Assembly (NCBI RefSeq): GCF_964036595.1
Contig: NZ_OZ038523.1
Span: 276,501-340,500, forward strand
Source of the DNA: Tenacibaculum sp. 190524A05c
GTDB lineage: Bacteria > Bacteroidota > Bacteroidia > Flavobacteriales > Flavobacteriaceae
DNA: 64,000 nucleotides
Direction of reading: 5' to 3'
Part shown: one piece after another, positions 40,042-51,516 of the stretch
How positions within the stretch are numbered: the stretch's first letter is position 1
Layout: each line of letters starts with the position of its first letter
Position numbers and translations under genes: made by a program
The notes under the pieces: model-generated
What the model saw: only the letters and a program-made list of their open reading frames with translations
Database searches by the model: none
What the model was told of the DNA's origin: nothing

Positions 40042-41073
40042 TTATCTCTTAATTCCTTGATTACTAATCCATCGCTGATATTTTGCTGCATTTCTGTTGT
40101 GTTGAGACAGTGTTTTAGCAAACTCATGAAAACCAATATTGTCTATACTAGCACACATAAAAAAGTAGTCGTGCTTCGCAGGATTTAAAACTGCATCAAT
40201 TGATGAAATATCAGGCATTGCTATTAAAGAAGGAGGTAAGCCTGCATTTTTATACGTGTTATAGGGAGAGTTTTTAGTGTTCTCAATATCTCTGAATAAA
40301 ACACGTTTAACGATAAAATCTTGACCATTAACTTCTCTTAAAGCATAAATAATTGTTGGATCTGCTTCTAAAGGCCATTTATTCTTATATCTATTTAAGT
40401 ATAATCCAGCTACTTTTGGTCGTTCCGATATTTGAGCAGTTTCTTTTTGAACAATAGAAGCTAATGTAATTACTTGATCTTCATTTAATCCAAGTTTACT
40501 TGCTTTGTCTAATCGGCTTTTGTTCCAAAATTGATTGTACTGCTTCAACATTTTGTCTCTAAACCTTTCAGCCGATGTGTTCCAGTAAAATTCATACTGG
40601 TTAGGAATATACATTCCTAAAACTGATTTCTCTGTAAAATCATTCTCTTGAAGAAATTTAGGATCTTTAAAGGCATTTAATAAAGATATACTGTCCGTTT
40701 CAAGTTGCTGTGCAACTCTTCCAGCTAATTTTTCTAAAGTATCTTGATTGTTAAAGGTTACTTTAACTGCTGTTTGATTTCCAGAACGAAATAAATTTAC
40801 CAAGTCATTTAAGTTCATTCCTTTTTTTACAACATACATTCCACCTTTAGGAGTTTTGAACTTCTTTTTATCGGCAACCCAAAGAAAATCTTCATAACTA
40901 GGAATAACATCGTTTAATGAGTTCTTAAAAGTATCCATTTCACTATTAGAGGAAACATAAATAGTGGTGTTTGCAGTTACAACAGGTGAAAAGATTTTAT
41001 TGTAAAAATAGAATCCTACTGCACCAACAGCTACAAGTAGAATACTTATTGTTATTAAGATTTTATTTTTCAT
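40042..41073 (-). CDS. mltG: Endolytic murein transglycosylase MltG
   Basis: This is a 343-residue inner-membrane enzyme that cuts nascent glycan strands and ends peptidoglycan elongation. A single N-terminal membrane helix covers about 5-24. A LysM-like subdomain (VVKKGMNLNDLVNLFRSG) follows. The YceG domain has IPNQYEFYWNTSAERF and ITLASIVQKETAQISERP with catalytic E211, then LYLNRYKNKWPLEADPTIIY and SPYNTYKNAGLPPSLIAMP. The gene start overlaps the GNAT gene by 11 bases, and dapF-GNAT-mltG form an operon. Confidence 0.95.
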   Translation of the reverse strand: MKNKILITISILLVAVGAVGFYFYNKIFSPVVTANTTIYVSSNSEMDTFKNSLNDVIPSYEDFLWVADKKKFKTPKGGMYVVKKGMNLNDLVNLFRSGNQTAVKVTFNNQDTLEKLAGRVAQQLETDSISLLNAFKDPKFLQENDFTEKSVLGMYIPNQYEFYWNTSAERFRDKMLKQYNQFWNKSRLDKASKLGLNEDQVITLASIVQKETAQISERPKVAGLYLNRYKNKWPLEADPTIIYALREVNGQDFIVKRVLFRDIENTKNSPYNTYKNAGLPPSLIAMPDISSIDAVLNPAKHDYFFMCASIDNIGFHEFAKTLSQHNRNAAKYQRWISNQGIKR

Positions 41074-41590
41074 TTATTAATTGAAATAAAATTTCATCTT
41101 TAAAACTTCCTTTTGAGAGTAACCAGTCTTTTTTAATGCCAATCTCTTGAAAATGATGTTTTGTAAATAATGAAATGCTTTTGTGATTGTCTGAAGCAAT
41201 ATTAGCAAATAATTGGTGTAAATTAAGAATTGAGAAGCTATAATTTATGAGTAATTCCAGTGCTTCTGAAGCGAAACCATTTTGTTGATGGTTTTGGTCA
41301 ATAAGAATGCCAATTCCTGCTCTTCTATGTTGTGGGTTAAAGTCGAACAAATCAATCAATCCAATTTCCTTTTGAGTTTCTATTTCCTCAATTACCAGTC
41401 TTAACTGTTTGGCTTCATAAATATCTAAATGACAATTCTCAACATATTGTTTCAATAAGTATTTTGAGAAAGGTGTTTGCGTATGACTTACTTCCCAAAA
41501 GAGCTCATTATTTTCTATGTTAAAAAGAAATTCTAAATCTTCTGGTTCAATTGCTCTAAGTCGAATATGTTTGCCAACTAGTGTTTCCAT
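41063..41590 (-). CDS. GNAT-family N-acetyltransferase (RimJ/RimL type)
   Basis: This is a 175-residue acetyl-CoA transferase. IRLRAIEPEDLEFLFNIENN, LIDLFDFNPQHRRAGIGILI (the acetyl-CoA loop R-x-x-G-x-G/A region) and GFASEALELLINYSF, LHQLFANIASDNHKSISLF fit the RimL/SpeG-like subgroup. The substrate cannot be told. It overlaps dapF by one base and mltG by 11, so it is tightly coupled to both. Confidence 0.9.
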   Translation of the reverse strand: METLVGKHIRLRAIEPEDLEFLFNIENNELFWEVSHTQTPFSKYLLKQYVENCHLDIYEAKQLRLVIEEIETQKEIGLIDLFDFNPQHRRAGIGILIDQNHQQNGFASEALELLINYSFSILNLHQLFANIASDNHKSISLFTKHHFQEIGIKKDWLLSKGSFKDEILFQLINEK

Positions 41591-42366
41591 TAAATTTCAA
41601 TTTGTCCTTTAAATACAAATTGAGCCGGTCCAGTTAAAAAGATATTTCTATAAGATTCTCCTTCAACATCAAATGAAATAGATAGTTTTCCTCCTTCAAC
41701 TTCAATATTGATATCCTTATCTTCAGTTTTATCAATGGTATGCATTGCAATTGCAGCAGCTGTTGCACCAGTACCACAAGCCAAAGTTTCATTTTCAACT
41801 CCTCGTTCGTATGTTCTTATTCTAAATGAATTAGAATTTAACTGTTCAACAAAATTGACATTGCTTCCTTCAGTACCATATACGTCATTTCTGATTTGCT
41901 TTCCTTTATTATAAACATCAAAAGATTCTATGTTTTCTACCAATTCTACATGATGTGGAGATCCAGTATCTGTAAACACATACCCATTTTTTTGTTGTAC
42001 TTCATTAACATCAATCATTTGTAATGAAACAATACCATCATTTATAGTTGCATGGTGAAGGCCATCTATTGCATTAAACGTAGTTTTATGTTCTATAACA
42101 TTTAATTGGTGTGCAAAAGCAACAATACAACGACCACCATTACCGCACATTGTACTTTCGTTTCCATCTGCATTAAAATACACCATTTTAAAATCGGTAG
42201 TTTCATCATTTTCTAGTAAGATTAAACCATCTGCTCCGACTCCAAAATTACGATCACATAAAGTATTAATTATCTCACGATTTTCTTTTGGAAAAAAAGA
42301 TGTTCGATTATCAATTAAAACAAAATCGTTTCCTGTTCCTTGGTATTTGTAAAACTCTAAATTCAT
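41590..42366 (-). CDS. dapF: Diaminopimelate epimerase DapF
   Basis: This 258-residue PLP-independent epimerase converts LL- to meso-diaminopimelate for peptidoglycan and lysine. The two catalytic cysteines are C74 in STMCGNGGRC and C197 in ETLACGTGATA. The N-terminal YKYQGTGNDFVLID and CDRNFGVGADGLILLE are family motifs. It is slightly short for the family (about 275) but complete. An exact -7 box ends five bases before its ATG, so the message may be leaderless. It leads the dapF-GNAT-mltG operon and diverges from degP. Confidence 0.97.
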   Translation of the reverse strand: MNLEFYKYQGTGNDFVLIDNRTSFFPKENREIINTLCDRNFGVGADGLILLENDETTDFKMVYFNADGNESTMCGNGGRCIVAFAHQLNVIEHKTTFNAIDGLHHATINDGIVSLQMIDVNEVQQKNGYVFTDTGSPHHVELVENIESFDVYNKGKQIRNDVYGTEGSNVNFVEQLNSNSFRIRTYERGVENETLACGTGATAAAIAMHTIDKTEDKDINIEVEGGKLSISFDVEGESYRNIFLTGPAQFVFKGQIEI

Positions 42367-42371
42367 TAGGA

Positions 42372-42379
42372 CAAATATA
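42372..42379 (-). promoter_or_regulatory. -7 promoter box abutting the dapF start (probably leaderless)
   Basis: The minus strand reads TATATTTG, then TCCTA, then the dapF ATG. Confidence 0.5.
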
Positions 42380-42446
42380 CATATTTACTGAGTAAAATAA
42401 GGTTGTTAAATAGCGGTTAAAGTCCGTTAAAGAGAAGTTAAACAGA

Positions 42447-42476
42447 TTGTGTTAAAATGTTAAAATTGTATATTTG
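42447..42476 (+). promoter_or_regulatory. Promoter of degP/htrA
   Basis: TTG (42447-42449), a 19-base spacer, then TATATTTG (42469-42476) match the Bacteroidota -33/-7 promoter pattern well. The start codon is 23 bases further. Confidence 0.65.
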
Positions 42477-42499
42477 AGTAGCTTAAAAATTTAATAAAC

Positions 42500-43885
42500 A
42501 TGAAAAGAGTTTTAGGAATATTGACTATTGCATTTTTGGGAGGAGTTTCTTCAATAGGAGTTTATAAACTATTTGTAGAAAAACCACAAATTATAGTAGA
42601 GAAAACAGTTGAACCAGCATTATCAACTATGAATGCTAGTTACACACCAGCTGTATTAAATACATCTTCAGTACCATCTGATTTTACAGAAGCAGCTGAA
42701 AAAACCGTGAATACAGTGGTGCACGTTAAAAATACCGCAGTAAAAGAGGTGTATAACCCATTTGAAGAATTCTTTGGTTCTGGAAACGGAAAAAGGAAAC
42801 AAGAAAGAGTAGGAACAGGTAGTGGAGTAATTATTTCTTCTGATGGTTATATCGTAACGAATAATCATGTTATTGAAGGAGCTACAGAATTAGAAGTTAC
42901 TTTAAATAATAAGAAAAAATATAAAGCTGAGTTAATTGGAGCAGATACAAAAAATGATATCGCTTTGTTAAAGATAAACTCAGATATTGATTTACCATAC
43001 ATCACTTTCGGTAATTCAGATAATGCAAAAATCGGAGAATGGGTACTTGCAGTTGGTAACCCATATAATTTAAATTCTACGGTTACTGCTGGTATTGTAA
43101 GTGCTAAAGGAAGAGATTTACAAGGAAATACTAATATTGATGCGTTTATCCAAACAGATGCAGCTGTAAATCCAGGAAATAGTGGAGGAGCATTAGTAAA
43201 TACAAGAGGAGAATTAATAGGTATTAACACAGCAATAAGTTCAAGAACAGGTTCGTTTATAGGATATTCTTTTGCTGTTCCATCTAATATTACAAAGAAA
43301 ATAATAGACGATTTGTTGGAGTTTGGGAATGTTCAAGAAGCAGTTATAGGATTTAGTTTTAGACCTGATAGAGATGAAGTAGAAGGAGTAGAGATTGTTT
43401 CAGTAACTCCTGGTGAAGGAGCAGCTCTTGCGGGACTTCAGGCAGGTGATGTTATTACTAAAATTAATGACGTAAAAATCAGTAAGATTTCAGATTTAAA
43501 AGGACAGTTAAATGCAAAAAGACCAGGACAATCTGTTAATGTAACTATTGATAGAAACGGATCTGATTTAGTAAAAACTGTTACACTTACTAAAAGAACT
43601 GTTTTTGAATCAAGAAGTTTTCAAATACAACTTAAAGATTTATCTGAAAAGGACAAAAAGGATAGAAACTTAGAAAATGGAGCTAAAATTGTAAGAACAA
43701 CTAATCCTGCATTTGTAGAATTTAATGTTGGAAAAGACTATGTAATTACGAAGATCAACGGGAAAAAAGTATACTCAGCTTCTGAAGCAGCAACTTTATT
43801 AGATAGCTATTCTCCAAGAAGCAGTAGAAGACTAATTCTTGAAATGGTAAGTCCAGATGGACAAGTTGAAAGATACGGTCTGTAA
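42500..43885 (+). CDS. Periplasmic serine protease DegP/HtrA (Do-like)
   Basis: This is a 461-residue envelope-stress protease and chaperone. An N-terminal membrane anchor or signal lies at about 4-25 (VLGILTIAFLGGVSSIGVYK). The trypsin-like domain has H123 (VTNNHVIEG), D153 (NDIALLKI) and S228 (NPGNSGGAL). The first PDZ domain follows at about 280-365 (VEIVSVTPGEGAALAGLQAG), and a second, more divergent one near 395-455. It has its own good promoter and a strong terminator, so it is a single-gene unit. Confidence 0.95.
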   Translation: MKRVLGILTIAFLGGVSSIGVYKLFVEKPQIIVEKTVEPALSTMNASYTPAVLNTSSVPSDFTEAAEKTVNTVVHVKNTAVKEVYNPFEEFFGSGNGKRKQERVGTGSGVIISSDGYIVTNNHVIEGATELEVTLNNKKKYKAELIGADTKNDIALLKINSDIDLPYITFGNSDNAKIGEWVLAVGNPYNLNSTVTAGIVSAKGRDLQGNTNIDAFIQTDAAVNPGNSGGALVNTRGELIGINTAISSRTGSFIGYSFAVPSNITKKIIDDLLEFGNVQEAVIGFSFRPDRDEVEGVEIVSVTPGEGAALAGLQAGDVITKINDVKISKISDLKGQLNAKRPGQSVNVTIDRNGSDLVKTVTLTKRTVFESRSFQIQLKDLSEKDKKDRNLENGAKIVRTTNPAFVEFNVGKDYVITKINGKKVYSASEAATLLDSYSPRSSRRLILEMVSPDGQVERYGL

Positions 43886-43904
43886 AAAATATTTTAAGTA
43901 AATT

Positions 43905-43935
43905 AAAACTCGATATTTTTAATATCGAGTTTTTT
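43905..43935 (+). terminator. Intrinsic terminator of degP/htrA
   Basis: The stem AAAACTCGATATT / AATATCGAGTTTT (13 bp) has a TTT loop and a T run after it. Confidence 0.9.
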
Positions 43936-43968
43936 GTTTTTTTCGGTTACGAAATCGTTTGAAATAAC

Positions 43969-43976
43969 TACTTTTG
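43969..43976 (+). promoter_or_regulatory. Putative -7 promoter box of gap
   Basis: TACTTTTG is an exact TAnnTTTG match 33 bases before the ATG at 44010. It is also a reason to reject an in-frame ATG at 43974, which lies inside this box. Confidence 0.5.
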
Positions 43977-44009
43977 CACCAAATTTTTAAAAATTTAGTT
44001 AACACAACT

Positions 44010-45452
44010 ATGTCAACAATAACAAATTACGAAAAAGAAGTGGTAAATCAGGCTCAAGTTAGAAGAGCTACTACTGAATTTATCAATATTGTAAACGATT
44101 TATGGTATGATAAATCAATTGAATTAGTATTGTTTAGAAACCCTTTAGTAGATAAAAGAGCTAGTGAGGTTTTAAACTTAATTAACTATGCGAAGGAATT
44201 CGTTACTAAGCCAATTTCTATTCAAGATGCATTAGCTATTGCTAAAGCAATTCAAAGTATAGAATTACCAGCTTCTAAATTAGATATAGGTAAATTAGCT
44301 TATGAGTATCACTTAGTTGATGATGCTAGTGCTGATACTGTTGATTTCGTAAAAAATCAATTAAAAGACGCTACTGATGCAAATGCTATCCAACCTAAAG
44401 ATGTTGTTCTTTATGGATTTGGACGTATCGGTCGTTTATTAGCAAGAGAATTAAGTTCTAAAATGGGTAAAGGTTCTCAATTACGTTTGAGAGCTATCGT
44501 TACTCGAGGTAAAATTGATCAATCAGTATTAGAAAAAAGAGCTTCTCTTTTAAGTATTGATTCTGTGCACGGAGATTTCTTAGGAACTGTTCAAATTGAT
44601 GCAGAAAACAATGCATTAATCATCAACGGAACTACGGTAAATATGATTTCTGCTTCTGGACCAGAAGAGATTGATTATACGGCATATGGAATTAATGATG
44701 CTTTAGTAATTGATAATACAGGAGCTTTCAGAGATAAAGAAGCTTTAAGTCGTCATTTACAAGCTAAAGGAGCAAGCAAAGTATTATTAACAGCACCAGG
44801 AAAAGGAATTCCAAATATTGTTCATGGTGTAAACCATTTAGAAAACAATCCAGATTCAATCGATATTTTCTCTGCTGCATCTTGTACTACAAATGCAATT
44901 ACACCAGTATTAAAGGTGTTAGAGGATAACTTCGGAATTAAAAAAGGACATTTAGAAACTATTCATGCATATACTAACGATCAAAACTTGGTAGATAATA
45001 TGCATAAAAAATACCGTAGAGGTAGAGCTGCAGCTTTAAACATGGTAATTACTGAAACAGGAGCTGGAAAAGCAGTTTCTAAGGCATTACCGGCATTAGA
45101 AGGAAAATTAACTTCAAATGCAATTAGAGTACCTGTACCTAATGGATCATTAGCTGTTTTGAATTTACAATTAAATTCAGAAACTACTGTTGAAGCAGTT
45201 AATGCAATTATGAAGCAATATGCTTTAGAAGGAGATTTAGTTGAGCAAATTAAGTACTCATTAAGTAACGAATTAGTATCTACTGATATCGTTGGAACTA
45301 CAGCTCCTTCAATTTTTGATAGTAAAGCTACAATTGCAGATGGAGATACAATTGTAATTTACGTTTGGTATGATAACGAATATGGTTATTCTCACCAAGT
45401 AATGCGTTTGGCTAAGCACATAGCAAAAGTTCGTCGATATACTTATTATTAG
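44010..45452 (+). CDS. Glyceraldehyde-3-phosphate dehydrogenase, long form
   Basis: This is a 480-residue NAD(P)-dependent enzyme of glycolysis or gluconeogenesis. I chose the ATG at 44010 (MSTITNYEKEVVNQ) because the earlier in-frame ATG at 43974 overlaps the -7 box. The GAPDH fold begins near residue 127 with VLYGFGRIGRLLAREL. SAASCTTNAITPVLKVLED carries the catalytic cysteine, and TIVIYVWYDNEYGYSHQVMR the C-terminal signature. The roughly 125-residue N-terminal helical extension is not in the classical 330-residue enzyme. It occurs in a long bacterial subgroup; its function is unknown to me. It ends with a strong terminator. Confidence 0.94.
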   Translation: MSTITNYEKEVVNQAQVRRATTEFINIVNDLWYDKSIELVLFRNPLVDKRASEVLNLINYAKEFVTKPISIQDALAIAKAIQSIELPASKLDIGKLAYEYHLVDDASADTVDFVKNQLKDATDANAIQPKDVVLYGFGRIGRLLARELSSKMGKGSQLRLRAIVTRGKIDQSVLEKRASLLSIDSVHGDFLGTVQIDAENNALIINGTTVNMISASGPEEIDYTAYGINDALVIDNTGAFRDKEALSRHLQAKGASKVLLTAPGKGIPNIVHGVNHLENNPDSIDIFSAASCTTNAITPVLKVLEDNFGIKKGHLETIHAYTNDQNLVDNMHKKYRRGRAAALNMVITETGAGKAVSKALPALEGKLTSNAIRVPVPNGSLAVLNLQLNSETTVEAVNAIMKQYALEGDLVEQIKYSLSNELVSTDIVGTTAPSIFDSKATIADGDTIVIYVWYDNEYGYSHQVMRLAKHIAKVRRYTYY

Positions 45453-45475
45453 TAGACAACTACTATTTCAACTTT

Positions 45476-45508
45476 AAAAATCCGAGGTAATTACTTCGGA
45501 TTTTTTTT
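45476..45508 (+). terminator. Intrinsic terminator of gap
   Basis: AAAAATCCGAGG pairs with CTTCGGATTTTT (12 bp, one G-T pair), with a TAATTA loop and eight T residues. Confidence 0.85.
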
Positions 45509-45554
45509 GTTTAAAAATAGTAAATTGCAAAACCAATTTTATAAACCATTACGA

Positions 45555-48112
<2,558 letters not shown>

Positions 48113-48117
48113 GATAT

Positions 48118-48807
48118 TTGTCGAAACTAAAAAAAATAAAGTTCTCACTATTTGTGGTTTACGCAATTATATGTGCTATTAGCGTGTATTTAATTGTTGT
48201 AAACCATAAGTATAAGTTTGAAATTAAACCTTTTCCAACTTTAGTTTTAGTAACCTTGTTTTTAATTGAAACAAAAAAGTATACTAAAACTTTTATCGCC
48301 TACTTGTTATTAAGTTTAGTAGGAGATGTCCTAACCTCAATTCCATATGGATTTAACCCAGGAATAATTTCATACGGACTATCATATTTAGTTTTGGTGA
48401 ATTTCCTTCGGAAATATTTGAGTAAAGAAACCTATAAATTACTGATTATTTACTTGTTACTATTTGGGTTTCTGTTCACGGTAATATATGTGTTTGTATT
48501 GAATGATCCAGGGAACTCGATGTTGCCCATTCTTTTTTATGGTGTTTGTATTTGTTTAGTAACATCTTTCATTTTAATGAACTATATAGAGAGTATGGAG
48601 CATGGAAACTTTATTCTGTTAGTTGCAATTGGATTTAGAATTATTTCTGATTCCATTTATGCTATTGTTCTTTTTAGTGAAACAGATATGTATTTCGATA
48701 TCTTTTCATTGAGTACATTGTTAGTTTCAAATTTCTTGTTTTACAAGGGGTTTTTGTTTAACGAACAGCAGGTTTCGGATTTTTTTAGTAGAATTGATAG
48801 ACAATAA
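48118..48807 (+). CDS. YhhN (lysoplasmalogenase)-family membrane protein, copy 1
   Basis: This is a 229-residue protein with a TTG start five bases after ligA. It has about eight hydrophobic helices. Family-like points are FEIKPFPTLVLVTLF, LLLSLVGDVLTSIPYG (the conserved acidic G-D), MLPILFYGVCICLVTS and GFRIISDSIYAIVLF (S-D-S). YhhN proteins hydrolyse the vinyl-ether bond of lysoplasmalogens in animals, but the bacterial role is mostly unknown. It is more divergent than copy 3, so the family call is moderate. Confidence 0.7.
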   Translation: MSKLKKIKFSLFVVYAIICAISVYLIVVNHKYKFEIKPFPTLVLVTLFLIETKKYTKTFIAYLLLSLVGDVLTSIPYGFNPGIISYGLSYLVLVNFLRKYLSKETYKLLIIYLLLFGFLFTVIYVFVLNDPGNSMLPILFYGVCICLVTSFILMNYIESMEHGNFILLVAIGFRIISDSIYAIVLFSETDMYFDIFSLSTLLVSNFLFYKGFLFNEQQVSDFFSRIDRQ

Positions 48808-48822
48808 AGAATTTCTTACATA

Positions 48823-49512
48823 TTGAATTTAATTACTAAAATAGTATTACTTCTAGGTTTTATTGGATCTAGTGCATTGTATTTATACATGATTGGTACG
48901 GTGGATCCTAGTAATGATGTCCTAAGAAATTCAACGAAACCACTTCCTGTTATTTTTCTATTACTACTTTACAGCTTCGAAAGCAAAAAAATAGATCCTT
49001 TTATTATTTCAATGTTTTTGTTGATTATGATTGCTGATATTGTGAGCTCTGCATTAGATATGTTTTGGCTCGCTATTGTAATATACGGCGTTGCCAATAT
49101 GATGTTGGTGAAAATGATGTATGAAACATTGTCTAATAAAGGGAAAAAAGAAATACCCGTTTATTTTGGTGTATCAGTAATTCTATTTTTAATTGTTTTT
49201 GTATTTGTAATTCAAGACAAAGGAGATTGTTATTTTTCAATCTTGTTTTATGGGCTAACTGTATCCTTATTATTTACGATTGCCTTGCTGAATTATAAGT
49301 ATAAAATGATCTTCGCAAATGGATTATTATTTTTTACAATAGGAGTAAGGGTAATTTCTGATTGTATTTATGCAGTTGTTATTTTTAATATTTCAAATGT
49401 GTATTACGATTTAGTTTCTCTTTCGATATGGGTAATATCCTGTTTTCTCTTTTATAAATCTTTTATATTAAGAGAGAAATATTTCAATTTTAATCAATCT
49501 TTAAATGAATAA
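48823..49512 (+). CDS. YhhN (lysoplasmalogenase)-family membrane protein, copy 2
   Basis: This is a 229-residue multi-pass membrane protein with a TTG start at 48823. NSTKPLPVIFLLLLYSFESK, FLLIMIADIVSSALD (the position of the family G-D, here A-D), SILFYGLTVSLLFTIALL and GVRVISDCIYAVVIF align with copies 1 and 3. It is the same length as copy 1 and overlaps copy 3 by eight bases. It is divergent, and the G-D change could alter any catalysis. Confidence 0.68.
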   Translation: MNLITKIVLLLGFIGSSALYLYMIGTVDPSNDVLRNSTKPLPVIFLLLLYSFESKKIDPFIISMFLLIMIADIVSSALDMFWLAIVIYGVANMMLVKMMYETLSNKGKKEIPVYFGVSVILFLIVFVFVIQDKGDCYFSILFYGLTVSLLFTIALLNYKYKMIFANGLLFFTIGVRVISDCIYAVVIFNISNVYYDLVSLSIWVISCFLFYKSFILREKYFNFNQSLNE

Positions 49513-50167
49513 TCAAAACAAAAAGGCATTAGTAATTTCTTTATTATTTATAGTTATCTCAGTATTTGAGATATATGGTACAATTCAGAATAGCAAGTTA
49601 CTTGAGTTTATTTTTAAACCGTTAATTACGGTTTCATTGGCTTTACTCTATATCGTTTCAGTTAAAAAGCCAAGTTTTTTATTTATTTCAGCCTTGTTCT
49701 TTTCATTTTGGGGAGATGTATTGTTACTTTTTCCTGAGAAGTATTTTGTATTAGGATTAGTTTCTTTTCTATTAACTCATCTCATTTTTATTAAAATTAT
49801 AAGAGGTTTTATTTCTAATGTAGATTCGAAATTATTTCTAAAATCAGCTATTTTCTTCGTAGCTTATTTTGGAGGGATCATTTATTTAATATTTGAAAAC
49901 TTAAATGAGCTTTTAATTCCAGTTTTAGTTTATGGATTAGTCATTTCAACCTTCGGAACTTTTGCTACAGTAAATTATATAAAAAACAAAGCAACCGAAA
50001 ATTTATGGTTGCTTGTTGGTGCTTTAATCTTTATTCTGTCCGATAGTATTATCGCGATTAATAAGTTTTATATGGAAAATGCTTTGTTAGGAAGTTTAAT
50101 CATGATAACCTATATAGTAGCGCAATATTTTATTTGCAAAGCAATGATTGCAAAGTCTATCCAATAA
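49505..50167 (+). CDS. YhhN (lysoplasmalogenase)-family membrane protein, copy 3
   Basis: This is a 220-residue protein with an ATG start overlapping copy 2. It is the clearest family member of the three: LEFIFKPLITVSLALLYI, FFSFWGDVLLLFPEKYFVLG, LVSFLLTHLIFI, IPVLVYGLVISTFGTFAT and VGALIFILSDSIIAINKFYM match the YhhN pattern K-P-L, G-D-x-L-L, H and S-D-x-x-L/I-A. It has about eight membrane helices. The plus-strand run ends here, convergent with the DoxX gene six bases away. Confidence 0.88.
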   Translation: MNNQNKKALVISLLFIVISVFEIYGTIQNSKLLEFIFKPLITVSLALLYIVSVKKPSFLFISALFFSFWGDVLLLFPEKYFVLGLVSFLLTHLIFIKIIRGFISNVDSKLFLKSAIFFVAYFGGIIYLIFENLNELLIPVLVYGLVISTFGTFATVNYIKNKATENLWLLVGALIFILSDSIIAINKFYMENALLGSLIMITYIVAQYFICKAMIAKSIQ

Positions 50168-50173
50168 TAGTAT

Positions 50174-50557
50174 TTATAAATTTAAAAAAGGAATATCTTT
50201 TTTATTCAGGAATAATAAAATACCTCCTGAAATTAAAGTAATTATGGCCATTATAAATAATGTTCCTCCATCGTTGTTATGTTCGATTCCTATTTTAGTC
50301 AAATGAGAAAATATTGCTCCTCCCATTAATCCTACAGTTAATCCAGCTCCAAGCCAAACTCGTTTTGGTAAAAAGAGTAAAATAGATGCTATCAATTCAA
50401 GAACTCCAGTTCCAATTCTCATTAATTGTTCATTTTCTCCGGCTACTTTGGTAAATAAATCAATACTCTCTTGAGCACCAGAAAATTTAAAAAATAATGT
50501 TTGAAGCATAATTACAGCCGCGACTAACTTAAGTACTAATGGTAAATATTTTTTCAT
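50174..50557 (-). CDS. DoxX-family membrane protein
   Basis: This is a 127-residue four-helix membrane protein. YLPLVLKLVAAVIMLQTLFF KFSG carries the K-F start of the family, then EQLMRIGTGVLELIASILLF, GAGLTVGLMGGAIFSHLTKIG and GTLFIMAIITLISGGILLFL. DoxX-like proteins are linked to thiosulfate or quinone redox or to membrane redox stress in other bacteria. The specific function is unknown. It lies 42 bases after the 5'-nucleotidase pair. Confidence 0.85.
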   Translation of the reverse strand: MKKYLPLVLKLVAAVIMLQTLFFKFSGAQESIDLFTKVAGENEQLMRIGTGVLELIASILLFLPKRVWLGAGLTVGLMGGAIFSHLTKIGIEHNNDGGTLFIMAIITLISGGILLFLNKKDIPFLNL

Positions 50558-50599
50558 GTTGTTATAGTTTAACCATTTAGACGGCGAAACTTGTTTAAC

Positions 50600-51514
50600 T
50601 TACACGATAATAACTTTTCCATTTGCCGATTTGTTTTTATCAGCATCAAAATAAAAGTCAACTCTACCTAAATTAACTCCGTAAGCTCCAACTTGATTTA
50701 CCAAAACATTTTCATCATTTAAATTCTTTACTAAAGTAGGTTTAGGTAAAAAAGTATGCGTATGTCCACCAATAATTAAATCGATGTCTTTGGTCGCTTT
50801 TGCTAAGTTTAAATCAGAAATTTTATTAGGATTTCTTTTGTAATAATATCCCAAATGAGAAAGACAAATAATTAAATCACAATATTCCTCTTCTTTTAGA
50901 ATTCTTGTAGTGTCTTGAGCAATTTCAACAGGATCTAAATACTTTGTTTCTTTAAACATTTTTGGATCAACCAATCCAGTTAGTTCAATACCAAGTCCGA
51001 AAATACCAATTTTAATTCCATCTTTTACAAAAGTTGTATAAGGTTTTACATGAGTATCTAAAACTGTGTTTTTAAAGTCATAGTTGGCAGAGACAAAACT
51101 GAATTTGGCATGTGGTAATTGCTTGTATAAACCATCAATACTATTATCAAAGTCATGATTACCAATTGTCGCTGCATCATATTTTAGCATACTCATTAGC
51201 TTGAATTCTAATTCGCCACCAAAATAATTGAAATAAGGAGTTCCTTGAAAGATATCTCCAGCATCCAATAACAATGTATTCGGATTTTCTTTTCTTATTT
51301 CAGTTACTACAGATGCTCTTCTTGCAACACCTCCTTGATTGGCATACTTATAATGAGTTGCTTCAAAAGGATCAATATGACTGTGAGTGTCATTTGTATG
51401 TAAAATGGTGATTTTAGTTTCTTTTTTAGTTGTGAAACTAGGTAATGTTAATCCGCCTAAAGCTGTAAAGGCAGAAGCAGCTGAGGTTTGTTTTATAAAT
51501 TTTCTTCTATCCAT
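50600..51514 (-). CDS. 5'-nucleotidase-type metallophosphatase, catalytic half
   Basis: This is a 304-residue protein. The N-terminus MDRRKFIKQTSAASAFTALG is a Tat-type signal with an R-R-K-F-I motif. Metal-binding motifs follow: ILHTNDTHSHIDPF, LLLDAGDIFQGTPYF, TIGNHDFDNS, LIICLSHLGYY and LIIGGHTHTFL. This is the N-terminal catalytic domain of the 5'-nucleotidase/UshA family. The protein ends where the family's C-terminal substrate-binding domain would start. That domain is the adjacent separate gene 51517-52263, two bases upstream. It is exported to the periplasm and acts on nucleotides or related phosphoesters. Confidence 0.92.
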   Translation of the reverse strand: MDRRKFIKQTSAASAFTALGGLTLPSFTTKKETKITILHTNDTHSHIDPFEATHYKYANQGGVARRASVVTEIRKENPNTLLLDAGDIFQGTPYFNYFGGELEFKLMSMLKYDAATIGNHDFDNSIDGLYKQLPHAKFSFVSANYDFKNTVLDTHVKPYTTFVKDGIKIGIFGLGIELTGLVDPKMFKETKYLDPVEIAQDTTRILKEEEYCDLIICLSHLGYYYKRNPNKISDLNLAKATKDIDLIIGGHTHTFLPKPTLVKNLNDENVLVNQVGAYGVNLGRVDFYFDADKNKSANGKVIIV

Positions 51515-51516
51515 TT

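Noticed and set aside
43974..44009. Earlier ATG for GAPDH
   Set aside because: It lies within the putative -7 promoter box and adds 12 residues of A/T-rich leader.
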